Origin: JBEVJK01 sp963791325
GTDB taxonomy: Bacteria > Pseudomonadota > Alphaproteobacteria > Rhizobiales > Rhizobiaceae
Direction of reading: 5' to 3'
Assembly: GCA_963791325.1 (NCBI GenBank)
Contig: CAWBRU010000003.1
Location: 124,001 to 188,000, forward strand
DNA length: 64,000 nucleotides
The translations under genes were made by a program, and so were the position numbers. Shown here one piece after another: positions 57,271 to 64,000 of the stretch. Each line of letters begins with the position of its first letter. Within the stretch, counting starts at the first letter, position 1. The notes below the pieces were generated by a model, which had not been told where the DNA came from, did not search any database, and saw nothing but the letters and a program-made list of their open reading frames with translations.

Positions 57271-58077
57271 TCAGGTAACGCTCCGGATGAACTGTTTCAG
57301 CCGCTCGGACTTCGGCGCGCCGAACACCTGTTCGGGTGGTCCTTCCTCCTCGACGCGGCCGTTGTGCAGGTAGATCACGTGGCTCGCCACCTCGCGGGCG
57401 AACTTCATCTCGTGGGTAACCAGGACCATGGTGCGGCCTTCGCGTGCCAGGTCGCCGATCACCTTCAGCACCTCGCCCACCAATTCGGGATCGAGCGCCG
57501 AGGTCGGTTCGTCGAACAGCATGACACGCGGTTGGATCGCCAGCGCCCGGGCGATCGCGCCCCGCTGCTGCTGGCCGCCCGACAGGAAGGCCGGATAGAC
57601 GTCGCGCTTTTCGCTGAGCCCGACGCGGGCAAGCAGCCGCTCGGCCTCGACGATCGCCTCGCCTCGCCGCCGTCCGAGCACATGGACCGGCACCTCGATG
57701 ACGTTCTCGATAAGCGTCATGTGGCTCCAAAGGTTGAAGCTCTGGAACACCATGCCGAGCCGCGAGCGGATCCGTTCGATCTGGCGGCGGTCGGCCGGCA
57801 CGGTATGGCCGTGACTGTCGGCCTTGAGGCGAATCTCCTCGCCATTGACGCGGATCAGTCCGCTCGTTGGGCTTTCCAAGCAATTGATGCAGCGCAACAG
57901 CGTCGACTTGCCCGAACCGCTGCCGCCGATGATGGCGACGACTTCGCCGTCCCTGGCCGACAGGGAGACGCCCTTCAGGACGTGCAGAGTACCGAACTTC
58001 TTGTGCAGGTCCTCGACGTGGATCGCCTCGGCGGCCGGCTGCCCCGGATTGCGATCGAGCACGCCTGCCTCGCTCAC
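57271..58077 (-). CDS. Amino acid ABC transporter ATP-binding protein (HisP-type)
   Basis: The ATPase of the transporter. Walker A is GGSGSGKSTLLRC, the Q-loop is MVFQSFNLWSHMT, the signature LSGGQQQRGAIARAL, Walker B VMLFDEPTSALDPE and the H-loop VTHEMKF. GTG 58077 is chosen because it has a GGAG site nine bases before it and gives 268 residues, close to the family length; an in-frame ATG at 58203 would add 42 unconserved residues. The HGHTVPADRRQIERIRS insert is typical of HisP. It is divergent from the thiamine-diphosphate enzyme gene. Confidence 0.92.
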   Translation of the reverse strand: MSEAGVLDRNPGQPAAEAIHVEDLHKKFGTLHVLKGVSLSARDGEVVAIIGGSGSGKSTLLRCINCLESPTSGLIRVNGEEIRLKADSHGHTVPADRRQIERIRSRLGMVFQSFNLWSHMTLIENVIEVPVHVLGRRRGEAIVEAERLLARVGLSEKRDVYPAFLSGGQQQRGAIARALAIQPRVMLFDEPTSALDPELVGEVLKVIGDLAREGRTMVLVTHEMKFAREVASHVIYLHNGRVEEEGPPEQVFGAPKSERLKQFIRSVT

Positions 58078-58256
58078 CGACAGCCGCTCCGCCGCGGGTT
58101 CGTCCCTGGCACTTCGTTCATCCGCCTTGTCATACCGGGGTATTGGCCATGCCCTTTGCGGCAGCATAAGGGCACTTGCGGCCTTGCTAGGCAAGTGTAT
58201 CAATCAGGCGCCGGCGCGCTGCCGCGCGAAGCCTCCTGGATTTACGAAACCGCTGG
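58078..58256. promoter_or_regulatory. Divergent control region of the ABC transporter and the AruI-like gene
   Basis: These 179 bases separate two divergent genes that probably serve one pathway. They contain the inverted repeats CACTTGC (58173-58179) with GCAAGTG (58191-58197), and CCCTT (58152-58156) with AAGGG (58168-58172). Both have 11-base spacers, a geometry like that of LysR-type sites. A tight repeat CTTGC-TAG-GCAAG (58183-58195) lies inside the first. No regulator gene is adjacent. Confidence 0.4.
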
Positions 58257-59837
58257 ATGTCGACCACCGGCCAATCCCTGATCGCGCTGCTCGAAGCGCG
58301 TGGTGTCGAGGTGGTGTTCGGGATCCCCGGCGTTCATACGATCGAGCTCTATCGCGGGCTCGCCGGCTCGGCCATCCGCCATGTCACACCGCGCCACGAG
58401 CAAGGCGCAGCGTTCATGGCCGACGGCTATGCGCGGGTGAGCGGCAAGCCGGGGGTCGTCTTCGTCATCACCGGCCCCGGGCTGACCAACACGCTGACCG
58501 CAATGGCCCAGGCGCGCGCCGAGTCGGTGCCGATGCTGGTCGTCTCGAGCGTCAACCGGCGCGAAACACTCGGCAAGGGCTTCGGCTATCTGCATGAGCT
58601 GCCCGACCAGCAGGGACTGATTGCAACGCTTGCGTTGCAATCCGAGCGCGTCGAGGCCCCGCAGGAGCTGCCGGCGGCGGTCGATCGGGCATTCCGGCGG
58701 CTCACGGACGGTCGCAGCGGGCCGGTCCACATCGAGATTCCGCTCGATGTGCTGAGCCAGGCCGCCGGCGCGGAGGAAGCCCTGCCATCCCGGCCGGCGC
58801 CTGCAGCGCCGGATGAGGATGCAATCGCTGCCGCGGCAGCCCTTGCCGCAGCGGCCGAGCGACCGCTGATCCTTGCCGGCGGCGGTGCCAGACATGCGCA
58901 AAGCCCCCTGCGCAGCTTGGCCGAAAGGCTCTCGGCTCCTGTCGTCACCACCTGCAACGGCCGCGGGCTCCTTCACCGCCATCCGCTCGCCGTTCCCGCC
59001 AGCCCGAGCCTGAAAGCGGTGCGCACGCTGATGGCGGCTGCCGATCTGGTGATCGCCGCCGGCACCGAACTCGGGCCGACGGACTACGACATGTATGCCG
59101 ATGGCGGTTTTGTGCTCCCCGAGCAGCTGGTGCGCATCGACATCGACCCGGCGCAGCTCGCCCGCCTTCCGGCGCGGGTGGGGATAGCGGCGGACGCGCA
59201 AGCGGGGCTCGATCGCCTGCTCGGCGCATTGCCCAGGGCGTTGGCCACCGACGGCTCGGGCGCGGCGCGGGCCGAGGCGGCTCGCGCGGCCGCCTGGGCC
59301 GAGATCGGGCCGGACATGCAGAACCAGGTCCGGGCCGTCGAGGTGATCCGCGACACCTTGCCGGGCGCCATCATCGTGGGCAATTCGACCCAGCCGGTCT
59401 ACGCAGCCAATCTGTTCTACGATCACGACCGCCCTGGCGGCTGGTTCAATGCGGCGACCGGCTATGGCGCGCTCGGCTTCGGGCCTCCGGCGGCGATCGG
59501 CGCTGCGCTGGCCGACCCGCTGGCGCCGGTGGTCTGCCTGGCCGGCGACGGCGGCTTCCAGTTCAGCTTTGCGGAGTTGGGGACCGCGGTCGAGGCCGGC
59601 GCGGCGGTGATCTTCCTCGTCTGGAACAATCGCGGCTACCGCGAGATCGAGGCCTCGATGCGGGCTGCCGGCGTCGAGCCGGTCGGCGTCTCGCCGGCGC
59701 CGCCCGATTTCTGCCGCATCGCCGACGCCTACCGCATGCCGGCCGAGCGGCTGGCGGTGCTGAGCGACCTTCGCGCGGCGCTGGAACGGGCCTGCACGTG
59801 GCGCAAGCCGTGCCTGATCGAGATCACTGTGGACTGA
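58257..59837 (+). CDS. Thiamine-diphosphate enzyme, 5-guanidino-2-oxopentanoate decarboxylase (AruI)-like
   Basis: A 526-residue member of the acetolactate synthase/decarboxylase family. The catalytic Glu48 lies in TPRHEQGAAFMADGYARVSG, and the ThDP-Mg motif is CLAGDGGFQFSFAELGTAV ending in WNN. The start FGIPGVHTIELYRGLAGSAIRH strongly recalls AruI, which decarboxylates 2-ketoarginine in the arginine transaminase pathway. The neighbouring basic-amino-acid transporter supports this, but the required transaminase is not in the window, so the precise oxo-acid is uncertain. It is not a standard IlvB (no paired IlvH). Confidence 0.82.
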   Translation: MSTTGQSLIALLEARGVEVVFGIPGVHTIELYRGLAGSAIRHVTPRHEQGAAFMADGYARVSGKPGVVFVITGPGLTNTLTAMAQARAESVPMLVVSSVNRRETLGKGFGYLHELPDQQGLIATLALQSERVEAPQELPAAVDRAFRRLTDGRSGPVHIEIPLDVLSQAAGAEEALPSRPAPAAPDEDAIAAAAALAAAAERPLILAGGGARHAQSPLRSLAERLSAPVVTTCNGRGLLHRHPLAVPASPSLKAVRTLMAAADLVIAAGTELGPTDYDMYADGGFVLPEQLVRIDIDPAQLARLPARVGIAADAQAGLDRLLGALPRALATDGSGAARAEAARAAAWAEIGPDMQNQVRAVEVIRDTLPGAIIVGNSTQPVYAANLFYDHDRPGGWFNAATGYGALGFGPPAAIGAALADPLAPVVCLAGDGGFQFSFAELGTAVEAGAAVIFLVWNNRGYREIEASMRAAGVEPVGVSPAPPDFCRIADAYRMPAERLAVLSDLRAALERACTWRKPCLIEITVD

Positions 59838-59885
59838 GGGTCGCGCCCTGGCTATGAAACGGCTGCTGAGCCGCCGGAGCAAACC

Positions 59886-60860
59886 ATGACCGAGATCACC
59901 GAACTGCCGAAGCTCGTCACCGTGTTCGGCGGCTCCGGCTTCCTCGGCCGCCACGTGGTGCGGGCGCTGGCCAAGCGCGGTTACCGGGTACGCGTTGCCT
60001 GCCGGCGGCCGGACCTGGCGATCTTCGTCCAGCCGCTCGGCAATGTCGGGCAGGTCCAGCCGGTGCAGGCCAATGTGCGGGTGCGCTGGTCCGTCGATCG
60101 GGCGATCGAGGACACCGACCATGTCGTCAATCTGGTCGGCATCCTGTTCCCGAGCGGCAAGCAGAGCTTCGATGCCGTTCACGACGAGGGCGCCCGCACC
60201 GTCGCGGAGTCGGCGCGCAGCTTCGGCGTCGGTCTGACCCATGGCTCGGCGCTGGGCGCCGATGCCGAAAGCGCCTCGGTCTATGCGCGGAGCAAGGCAG
60301 CGGGTGAGCAGGCCGTGCTGTCGGCGGTTCCCGAGGCCGTCGTGTTCCGCCCCTCGATCGTGTTCGGGCCGGAGGACGGCTTCTTCAACCGCTTCGCCGA
60401 CATGGCCCGCTATTCGCCCGTTCTGCCGCTGATCGGCGGCGGCCATACCTTGTTCCAGCCGGTGTTCGTCGGCGATGTGGCCGAGGCGATTGCCCGTGCC
60501 GTCGACGGCAAAGTCAAGGGCGGCACCATCTACGAGCTCGGCGGGCCCGAGGTACTATCCTTCCGCGGCTGCATGGAAGAGATGCTCAAGGTGATCAACC
60601 GGCGCCGCCGTCTGGTGACGGTGCCGTGGGGAATTGCGGAGCTGCAGGGCGCAGTGCTGGGCATGCTGCCGACCCCGCTGCTCACCCGCGACCAGGTGAC
60701 GCTGCTGCGCGCCGACAATGTCGTCTCCGATGCGGCCATAGCCGAGCGCCGCACGATCACCGGGCTGGGCATCCGGCCGCAGGCCGTCGGTGCCATTCTG
60801 CCGTCCTATCTCTGGCGTTTCCGGCCCGCCGGGCAATTCACCCGCAGGACCGAGGCCTGA
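59886..60860 (+). CDS. NDUFA9-like complex I-associated NAD(P)-binding protein
   Basis: A 324-residue atypical short-chain dehydrogenase/epimerase fold. The NAD(P) loop is VTVFGGSGFLGRHVVRALAKRG, followed by VNLVGILFPSGKQSFDAVH and SKAAGEQAVLSAVPEAVVFRPSIVFGPEDGFFNRFA. This matches the alphaproteobacterial homologues of the mitochondrial complex I subunit NDUFA9, which binds NADPH tightly. The usual SDR catalytic Tyr-x3-Lys appears as VYARSKAAG. It may act in complex I assembly or as a separate reductase. Confidence 0.88.
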   Translation: MTEITELPKLVTVFGGSGFLGRHVVRALAKRGYRVRVACRRPDLAIFVQPLGNVGQVQPVQANVRVRWSVDRAIEDTDHVVNLVGILFPSGKQSFDAVHDEGARTVAESARSFGVGLTHGSALGADAESASVYARSKAAGEQAVLSAVPEAVVFRPSIVFGPEDGFFNRFADMARYSPVLPLIGGGHTLFQPVFVGDVAEAIARAVDGKVKGGTIYELGGPEVLSFRGCMEEMLKVINRRRRLVTVPWGIAELQGAVLGMLPTPLLTRDQVTLLRADNVVSDAAIAERRTITGLGIRPQAVGAILPSYLWRFRPAGQFTRRTEA

Positions 60861-60870
60861 GAGCATCGGC

Positions 60871-61638
60871 TTGGACGCCGCGGTCGATTGGCTGCCGGCG
60901 GGCATCGACTTCGCCGCCGCCGGCCTGATGATCGTCGCCTCGTTCTTCACGTCGGCTCTCACCGCCGCGTTCGGGGTTGGCGGCGGTGTCGCCATGCTCG
61001 CGCTGATGGGCCTGTTCGTGCCGGTTGCAGCGCTGATCCCGGTGCACGGCGCCGTGCAGCTCGGTTCCAACAGCGGCCGCACCTGGCATCAGCGCGCCAA
61101 TGTCCGCATGGATATCGCCAAGCCGTTCATGGCCGGCAGCGTCGTCGGCGCGATCGTCGGAGCCTTTCTGGTGGTGCAGCTGCCGGATGCGGTGCTCAAG
61201 CTGGTGCTGGGCAGCTTCATCATCCTCATCACCTGGGCCAAGATTCCGGGGATCGCCGGCCTCGGCCGGGCCGGCATGGCGGTGGCCAGCAGCGTGCTCG
61301 CGCTCACCACGATGTTCGTCGGCGCGACGGGGCCGCTGCTGTCGCCGATCCTCGCCCAGCTCCTGCCCAACGACCGCAAGGCGCTGGTTGCCACCCATGG
61401 CGCCTGCATGACCGTGCAGCACGGCCTGAAGGTTCTGGTCTTCGGGGCTGCCGGGTTCGCCTTTCGGCCGTGGCTGCCGCTGATTGCGCTGATGATCGCG
61501 TCCGGCTTCCTCGGCACCGTCTACGGCACCCGCCTCCTGGAGAAGGTGCCGGAACGCAGCTTCCGGTTCTGGTTCCGCATCGGCTTGACGCTGCTGGCGC
61601 TCGATCTCGTGCGCCGCGGGCTGGCAGGCGTGGCTTAG
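60871..61638 (+). CDS. TSUP-family (TauE/SafE) sulfite/organosulfonate exporter-like permease
   Basis: A 255-residue membrane protein with about seven or eight helices and the TauE/SafE repeat pattern: FFTSALTAAFGVGGGVAMLALMG at the start, FVGATGPLLSPIL in the middle. The start is probably TTG 60871, just after the NDUFA9 gene; the frame is open further upstream, overlapping that gene. The substrate is unknown; family members move sulfite, sulfoacetate or similar anions. Its stop shares bases with that of the convergent uppP gene (61635-61638). Confidence 0.83.
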   Translation: MDAAVDWLPAGIDFAAAGLMIVASFFTSALTAAFGVGGGVAMLALMGLFVPVAALIPVHGAVQLGSNSGRTWHQRANVRMDIAKPFMAGSVVGAIVGAFLVVQLPDAVLKLVLGSFIILITWAKIPGIAGLGRAGMAVASSVLALTTMFVGATGPLLSPILAQLLPNDRKALVATHGACMTVQHGLKVLVFGAAGFAFRPWLPLIALMIASGFLGTVYGTRLLEKVPERSFRFWFRIGLTLLALDLVRRGLAGVA

Positions 61639-62442
61639 CCGACCGCGAACAGGGCGATCAGGCCGAGGACGCCGACGATCAGCCGCCACCAGCCGAACAG
61701 CGCGTAGCCGTGGCGCGAAACATAGTCGAGCAGGTAGCGCACCACGAACACCGCGACCACGAAGGCGGCGATGAAGCCGGTCGCGATCACCGGCAGGTCG
61801 GCGGCCGAGAGGATGTTGCGGTTCTCGTAGAGGTCGAGCGCAAATGCCCCGACCATCGTCGGCATGGCCAGATAGAACGAGAACTCGGCCGCCGCGCGCT
61901 TGTCGGCGCCGAGCAGCAGCCCGCCGACGATCGTCGCGCCGGAGCGCGATGTGCCGGGGATCATCGCCAGGCACTGGATGATGCCGATGCCGAGATAGGT
62001 GGCCAGCGGAAACTCCATCACGTCGTGGTAACGAGGATTGAGCGTCAGCCGGTCGACCAGCAACAGCACGACACCACCGACGATCAGCATGATGCAAATC
62101 AGCTTCGGCGTCTCGAACAGCACGGTCTTGATGAAGTCGTGAGCCAGGGCGCCGATGATGGCGGCCGGCAGAAAGGCGATCAGCACGCCGAGGACGAAGC
62201 GCCGCGCCCGCGGGCTCGACGGCAGGTCTGTGGCGATGGTGATCAGCCGGCCGGCATAGACCGACAGGATCGCCAGAATGGCGCCGAGCTGGATCAGCAC
62301 CTCGAAGGCCTTGCCGGTGGAACTCGAAGCCGAGGAAGTGGCCGGCGAGCAGCAGGTGCCCGGTCGAGGACACCGGAATGAATTCGGTGGCCCCCTCGAG
62401 CAGCCCGAGGATGAGGGCATCGAAGAGCGATTGGTGTGGCAT
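61635..62442 (-). CDS. uppP: Undecaprenyl-diphosphate phosphatase UppP (frameshifted by one extra base)
   Basis: UppP (BacA) recycles the C55 carrier lipid and confers some bacitracin resistance. The N-terminus MPHQSLFDALILGLLEGATE with VSSTGHLLLAGHFLGFE is in one frame; STGKAFEVLIQLGAILAI to the end, with its PGTSRSGATI motif, is one frame over. The shift is one extra base at about 62324-62328 (GAGTTCC for GAGTCC on the coding strand). The corrected length of about 268 residues and several helices are normal. As elsewhere in this window, a sequence error is the simplest reading. Confidence 0.9.
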
Positions 62443-62601
62443 GTCTTCCCGGGCCCCGATCGGCGCAGCTGCCGATTGCTTGTCACGGCGGCCGTCTGCC
62501 CCTATAGCTCGGACTGCCGTTTGCCCGCAGAATCGGGCGGGCCAAAGACTTACCGGCACTGGACCGCGATGACCAGAGCCGATCGACAATCGCGATCGTT
62601 G

Positions 62602-63294
62602 ATGCTGACCCTTTTCCACCACCCTTTGCTTGCCCCCAGCCGCTTCGTCCGCCTCGCCTTCGGCGAATATGGCGAGGACCTTGCCCTGATCGAAGAGAAG
62701 CCTTGGTCGCGGCGTCGGGAGTTCCTGTCGCTCAATCCCGCCGGTACTTTGCCGGTGCTGTTGGCCGAAGGCGACGTGCCGATCGTAGGCGCCGTGGTGA
62801 TCGGCGAATATCTCGACGAGACGCGCGGCGTGCTCAAACGCGAGCGGCGGCTGCTTGCCGAAGACCCGATCGACCGGGCCGAGATCCGCCGGCTGGTGGA
62901 CTGGTACCTGCAGAAGACCGAGAGCGAGGTCACTCGCCATCTGGTCCGGGAACGGGCGCTGAAGCCGCTGATGCCGAGCGCCGAAGGCGGCGGCTCGCCC
63001 GATTCCGGCGCCATCCGCACCGCCCGGGCCAACATCAAGCAGCATCTGAGGTACACCAACTGGCTGGCCGGAACGCGCAACTGGTTGGCTGGAAGCCGGT
63101 TGTCCTATGCCGATCTAGCAGCGGCAGCGACGCTCTCGGTGCTGGATTATCTCGGCGAGATCGACTGGGCGGAGTTTCCGGCCACCAAGGATTGGTATAC
63201 CCGCGTCAAATCGCGGCCATCGTTCCGGCCGCTGCTCAGCGACCGTGTGCGCGGCCTGTCTCCGGTCTCGCATTACGGGGACCTCGACTTCTGA
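62602..63294 (+). CDS. Glutathione S-transferase-like protein
   Basis: A 230-residue GST-fold protein: an N-terminal thioredoxin-like domain (MLTLFHHPLLAPSRFVRLAF, then FLSLNPAGTLPVLL with the cis-Pro, and VIGEYLDE) and an all-helical C-terminal domain (LSYADLAAAATLSVLDYLGEIDWA, with the conserved Asp of the N-capping box). The usual catalytic Ser/Tyr position is Ser14 or nearby. ATG 62602 matches the family; ATG 62569 is also in frame. Its stop overlaps the queG ATG, suggesting co-transcription. Confidence 0.88.
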   Translation: MLTLFHHPLLAPSRFVRLAFGEYGEDLALIEEKPWSRRREFLSLNPAGTLPVLLAEGDVPIVGAVVIGEYLDETRGVLKRERRLLAEDPIDRAEIRRLVDWYLQKTESEVTRHLVRERALKPLMPSAEGGGSPDSGAIRTARANIKQHLRYTNWLAGTRNWLAGSRLSYADLAAAATLSVLDYLGEIDWAEFPATKDWYTRVKSRPSFRPLLSDRVRGLSPVSHYGDLDF

Positions 63295-64000
63295 TGGCCG
63301 CGTCCGGAGCCATCCGGAAGCCGGCCGAGCTGCGCGAACTGATCGACAAAGAGGCCGCCGCGGCGGGCTTCGACGTCGTCGCAGTCGCCGCTCCCGACGC
63401 CATCCCCGAGGCGGCCGAACGGCTCGCCCAGTTCCTCGGCGAGGGCCAGCATGGGTCGATGGCCTGGCTGGCCAGCACGGCCGGGCGGCGCGGCGACCCG
63501 CGGACGCTGTGGCCGGAGGTGCGCTCGATCGTGATGCTGGCGATCAACTACGGTCCCGCCGAGGATCCGCTCGCCGGGCTGCAGCGGAGAAGTACAGGCA
63601 CCATCTCGGTGTACGCCCGGCACCGCGACTACCACGACGTGGTCAAGGGCAAGCTCAAGCTCGTCGCCGGCAAGCTGGCGGCCCGCTCCGGCGCCGAGGT
63701 CAAGGTTTTCGTCGACACGGCGCCGGTGATGGAGAAGCCGCTTGCAGCGGCCGCGGGGCTCGGCTGGCAAGGCAAGCACACCAACCTGGTCAGCCGCGCG
63801 TTCGGCTCCTGGCTGTTTCTCGGCTCGATCTTCACCACGGCCATTTTGGCTCCGGATGCGCCGGGCGAGGACCGCTGCGGCTCCTGCCGCGCCTGCCTCG
63901 ACATCTGCCCCACCCAGGCCTTTCCAGCGCCATACCGCCTCGATGCGCGGCGCTGCATCTCCTATCTCACCATCGAGAACAAGGGTCCGATCCCGCGGCA
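63294..64000 (+). CDS. queG: Epoxyqueuosine reductase QueG (partial, cut by window end)
   Basis: QueG reduces epoxyqueuosine to queuosine in tRNA using cobalamin and two 4Fe-4S clusters. The 235 visible residues have the N-terminal cobalamin-binding domain (GSMAWLASTAGRRGDPRTLWP, VYARHRDYHDVVKGKL, FVDTAPVMEKPLAAAAGLGW with its Asp and Lys) and the start of the ferredoxin-like part (CGSCRACLDICPTQAF, with the first cluster ligands). ATG 63294 overlaps the GST stop. The gene runs past base 64000, so its end is not seen. The visible frame is intact. Confidence 0.94.
   Translation, partial: MAASGAIRKPAELRELIDKEAAAAGFDVVAVAAPDAIPEAAERLAQFLGEGQHGSMAWLASTAGRRGDPRTLWPEVRSIVMLAINYGPAEDPLAGLQRRSTGTISVYARHRDYHDVVKGKLKLVAGKLAARSGAEVKVFVDTAPVMEKPLAAAAGLGWQGKHTNLVSRAFGSWLFLGSIFTTAILAPDAPGEDRCGSCRACLDICPTQAFPAPYRLDARRCISYLTIENKGPIPR

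Noticed and set aside
60838..63045. A 735-residue minus-strand frame over TSUP, uppP and GST genes.
   Set aside because: Only its short piece giving the UppP N-terminus is real; the rest is antisense or out of frame.

Overview
This is a GC-rich chromosomal stretch from an alphaproteobacterium, most likely of the order Hyphomicrobiales (Rhizobiales). The placement rests on gene content and order: a pckA / ChvI-ChvG / short HprK / EIIA(Man) / HPr block, a DivL-type kinase whose catalytic His is a Tyr, a TsaE-AmgK fusion followed by MurU and AddB-AddA, trpF-trpB-trpA-accD-folC, dnaK-dnaJ-pmtA, a TIGR02300 protein followed by aroA-cmk-rpsA, and an alphaproteobacterial-type heat-shock promoter in front of dnaK. 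I cannot name a genus. I see no insertion sequence, prophage, integrase or CRISPR array; almost everything is conserved core genome.

Layout. 1-2.7 kb: the end of an unidentified gene, then hisH-hisA-hisF-hisE. 2.7-7.7 kb: coaA, alkB and arfB (minus strand), pckA (minus) and chvI. All five are broken by single-base insertions in the sequence as given. 7.7-10.8 kb: chvG, hprK, EIIA(Man), HPr. 11-12.4 kb: ahcY behind a perfect palindrome. 12.6-24.4 kb: divL, tsaE-amgK, murU, addB, addA, trxA. 24.5-29.6 kb (minus): trpF, trpB, trpA, accD, folC. 29.6-33.1 kb (minus): a YgjP-like metallohydrolase, a DUF2852 protein, a BenE transporter and an alpha/beta hydrolase. 33.2-39.5 kb: infC (AUU start), an isoprenylcysteine-methyltransferase-like membrane protein, rpmI-rplT, pheS, a DUF4160/DUF2442 pair, pheT. 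39.6-48.8 kb: Gfo/Idh oxidoreductase, dnaK, dnaJ, pmtA, FMN reductase, pyrF, DUF1330, intracellular PHB depolymerase, BTLCP peptidase. 49 kb: tRNA-Ala(GGC) and TIGR02300 (minus). 49.8-53.7 kb: aroA, cmk, rpsA. 53.8-59.8 kb: a polar amino acid ABC transporter with an Ldh-family reductase (minus) and a divergent thiamine-diphosphate enzyme of the AruI type. 59.9-64 kb: NDUFA9-like protein, TSUP permease, uppP (minus), GST-like protein and the first part of queG.

Functional themes. Several blocks act together: histidine biosynthesis; the ChvGI acid/envelope signalling pair with a regulatory PTS; peptidoglycan sugar recycling (AmgK, MurU); AddAB double-strand-break repair; tryptophan, acetyl-CoA carboxylase and folate genes in one operon; translation genes (IF-3, L35, L20, PheST, S1, tRNA-Ala); DnaK/DnaJ chaperones; and a probable basic-amino-acid uptake and catabolism module.

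Most notable points. Eleven +1 frameshifts lie between about 3.5 and 7.6 kb and nowhere else at that density; I read them as sequence errors. The DUF4160/DUF2442 pair, with different codon use, sits inside the pheST operon. Candidate regulatory structures lie upstream of ahcY, rpsA, rpmI and in the two divergent regions. I did not find a clearly new multi-gene system. The best candidates for something undescribed are the pheS-DUF4160-DUF2442-pheT arrangement and the AruI-like / ABC transporter / Ldh module.
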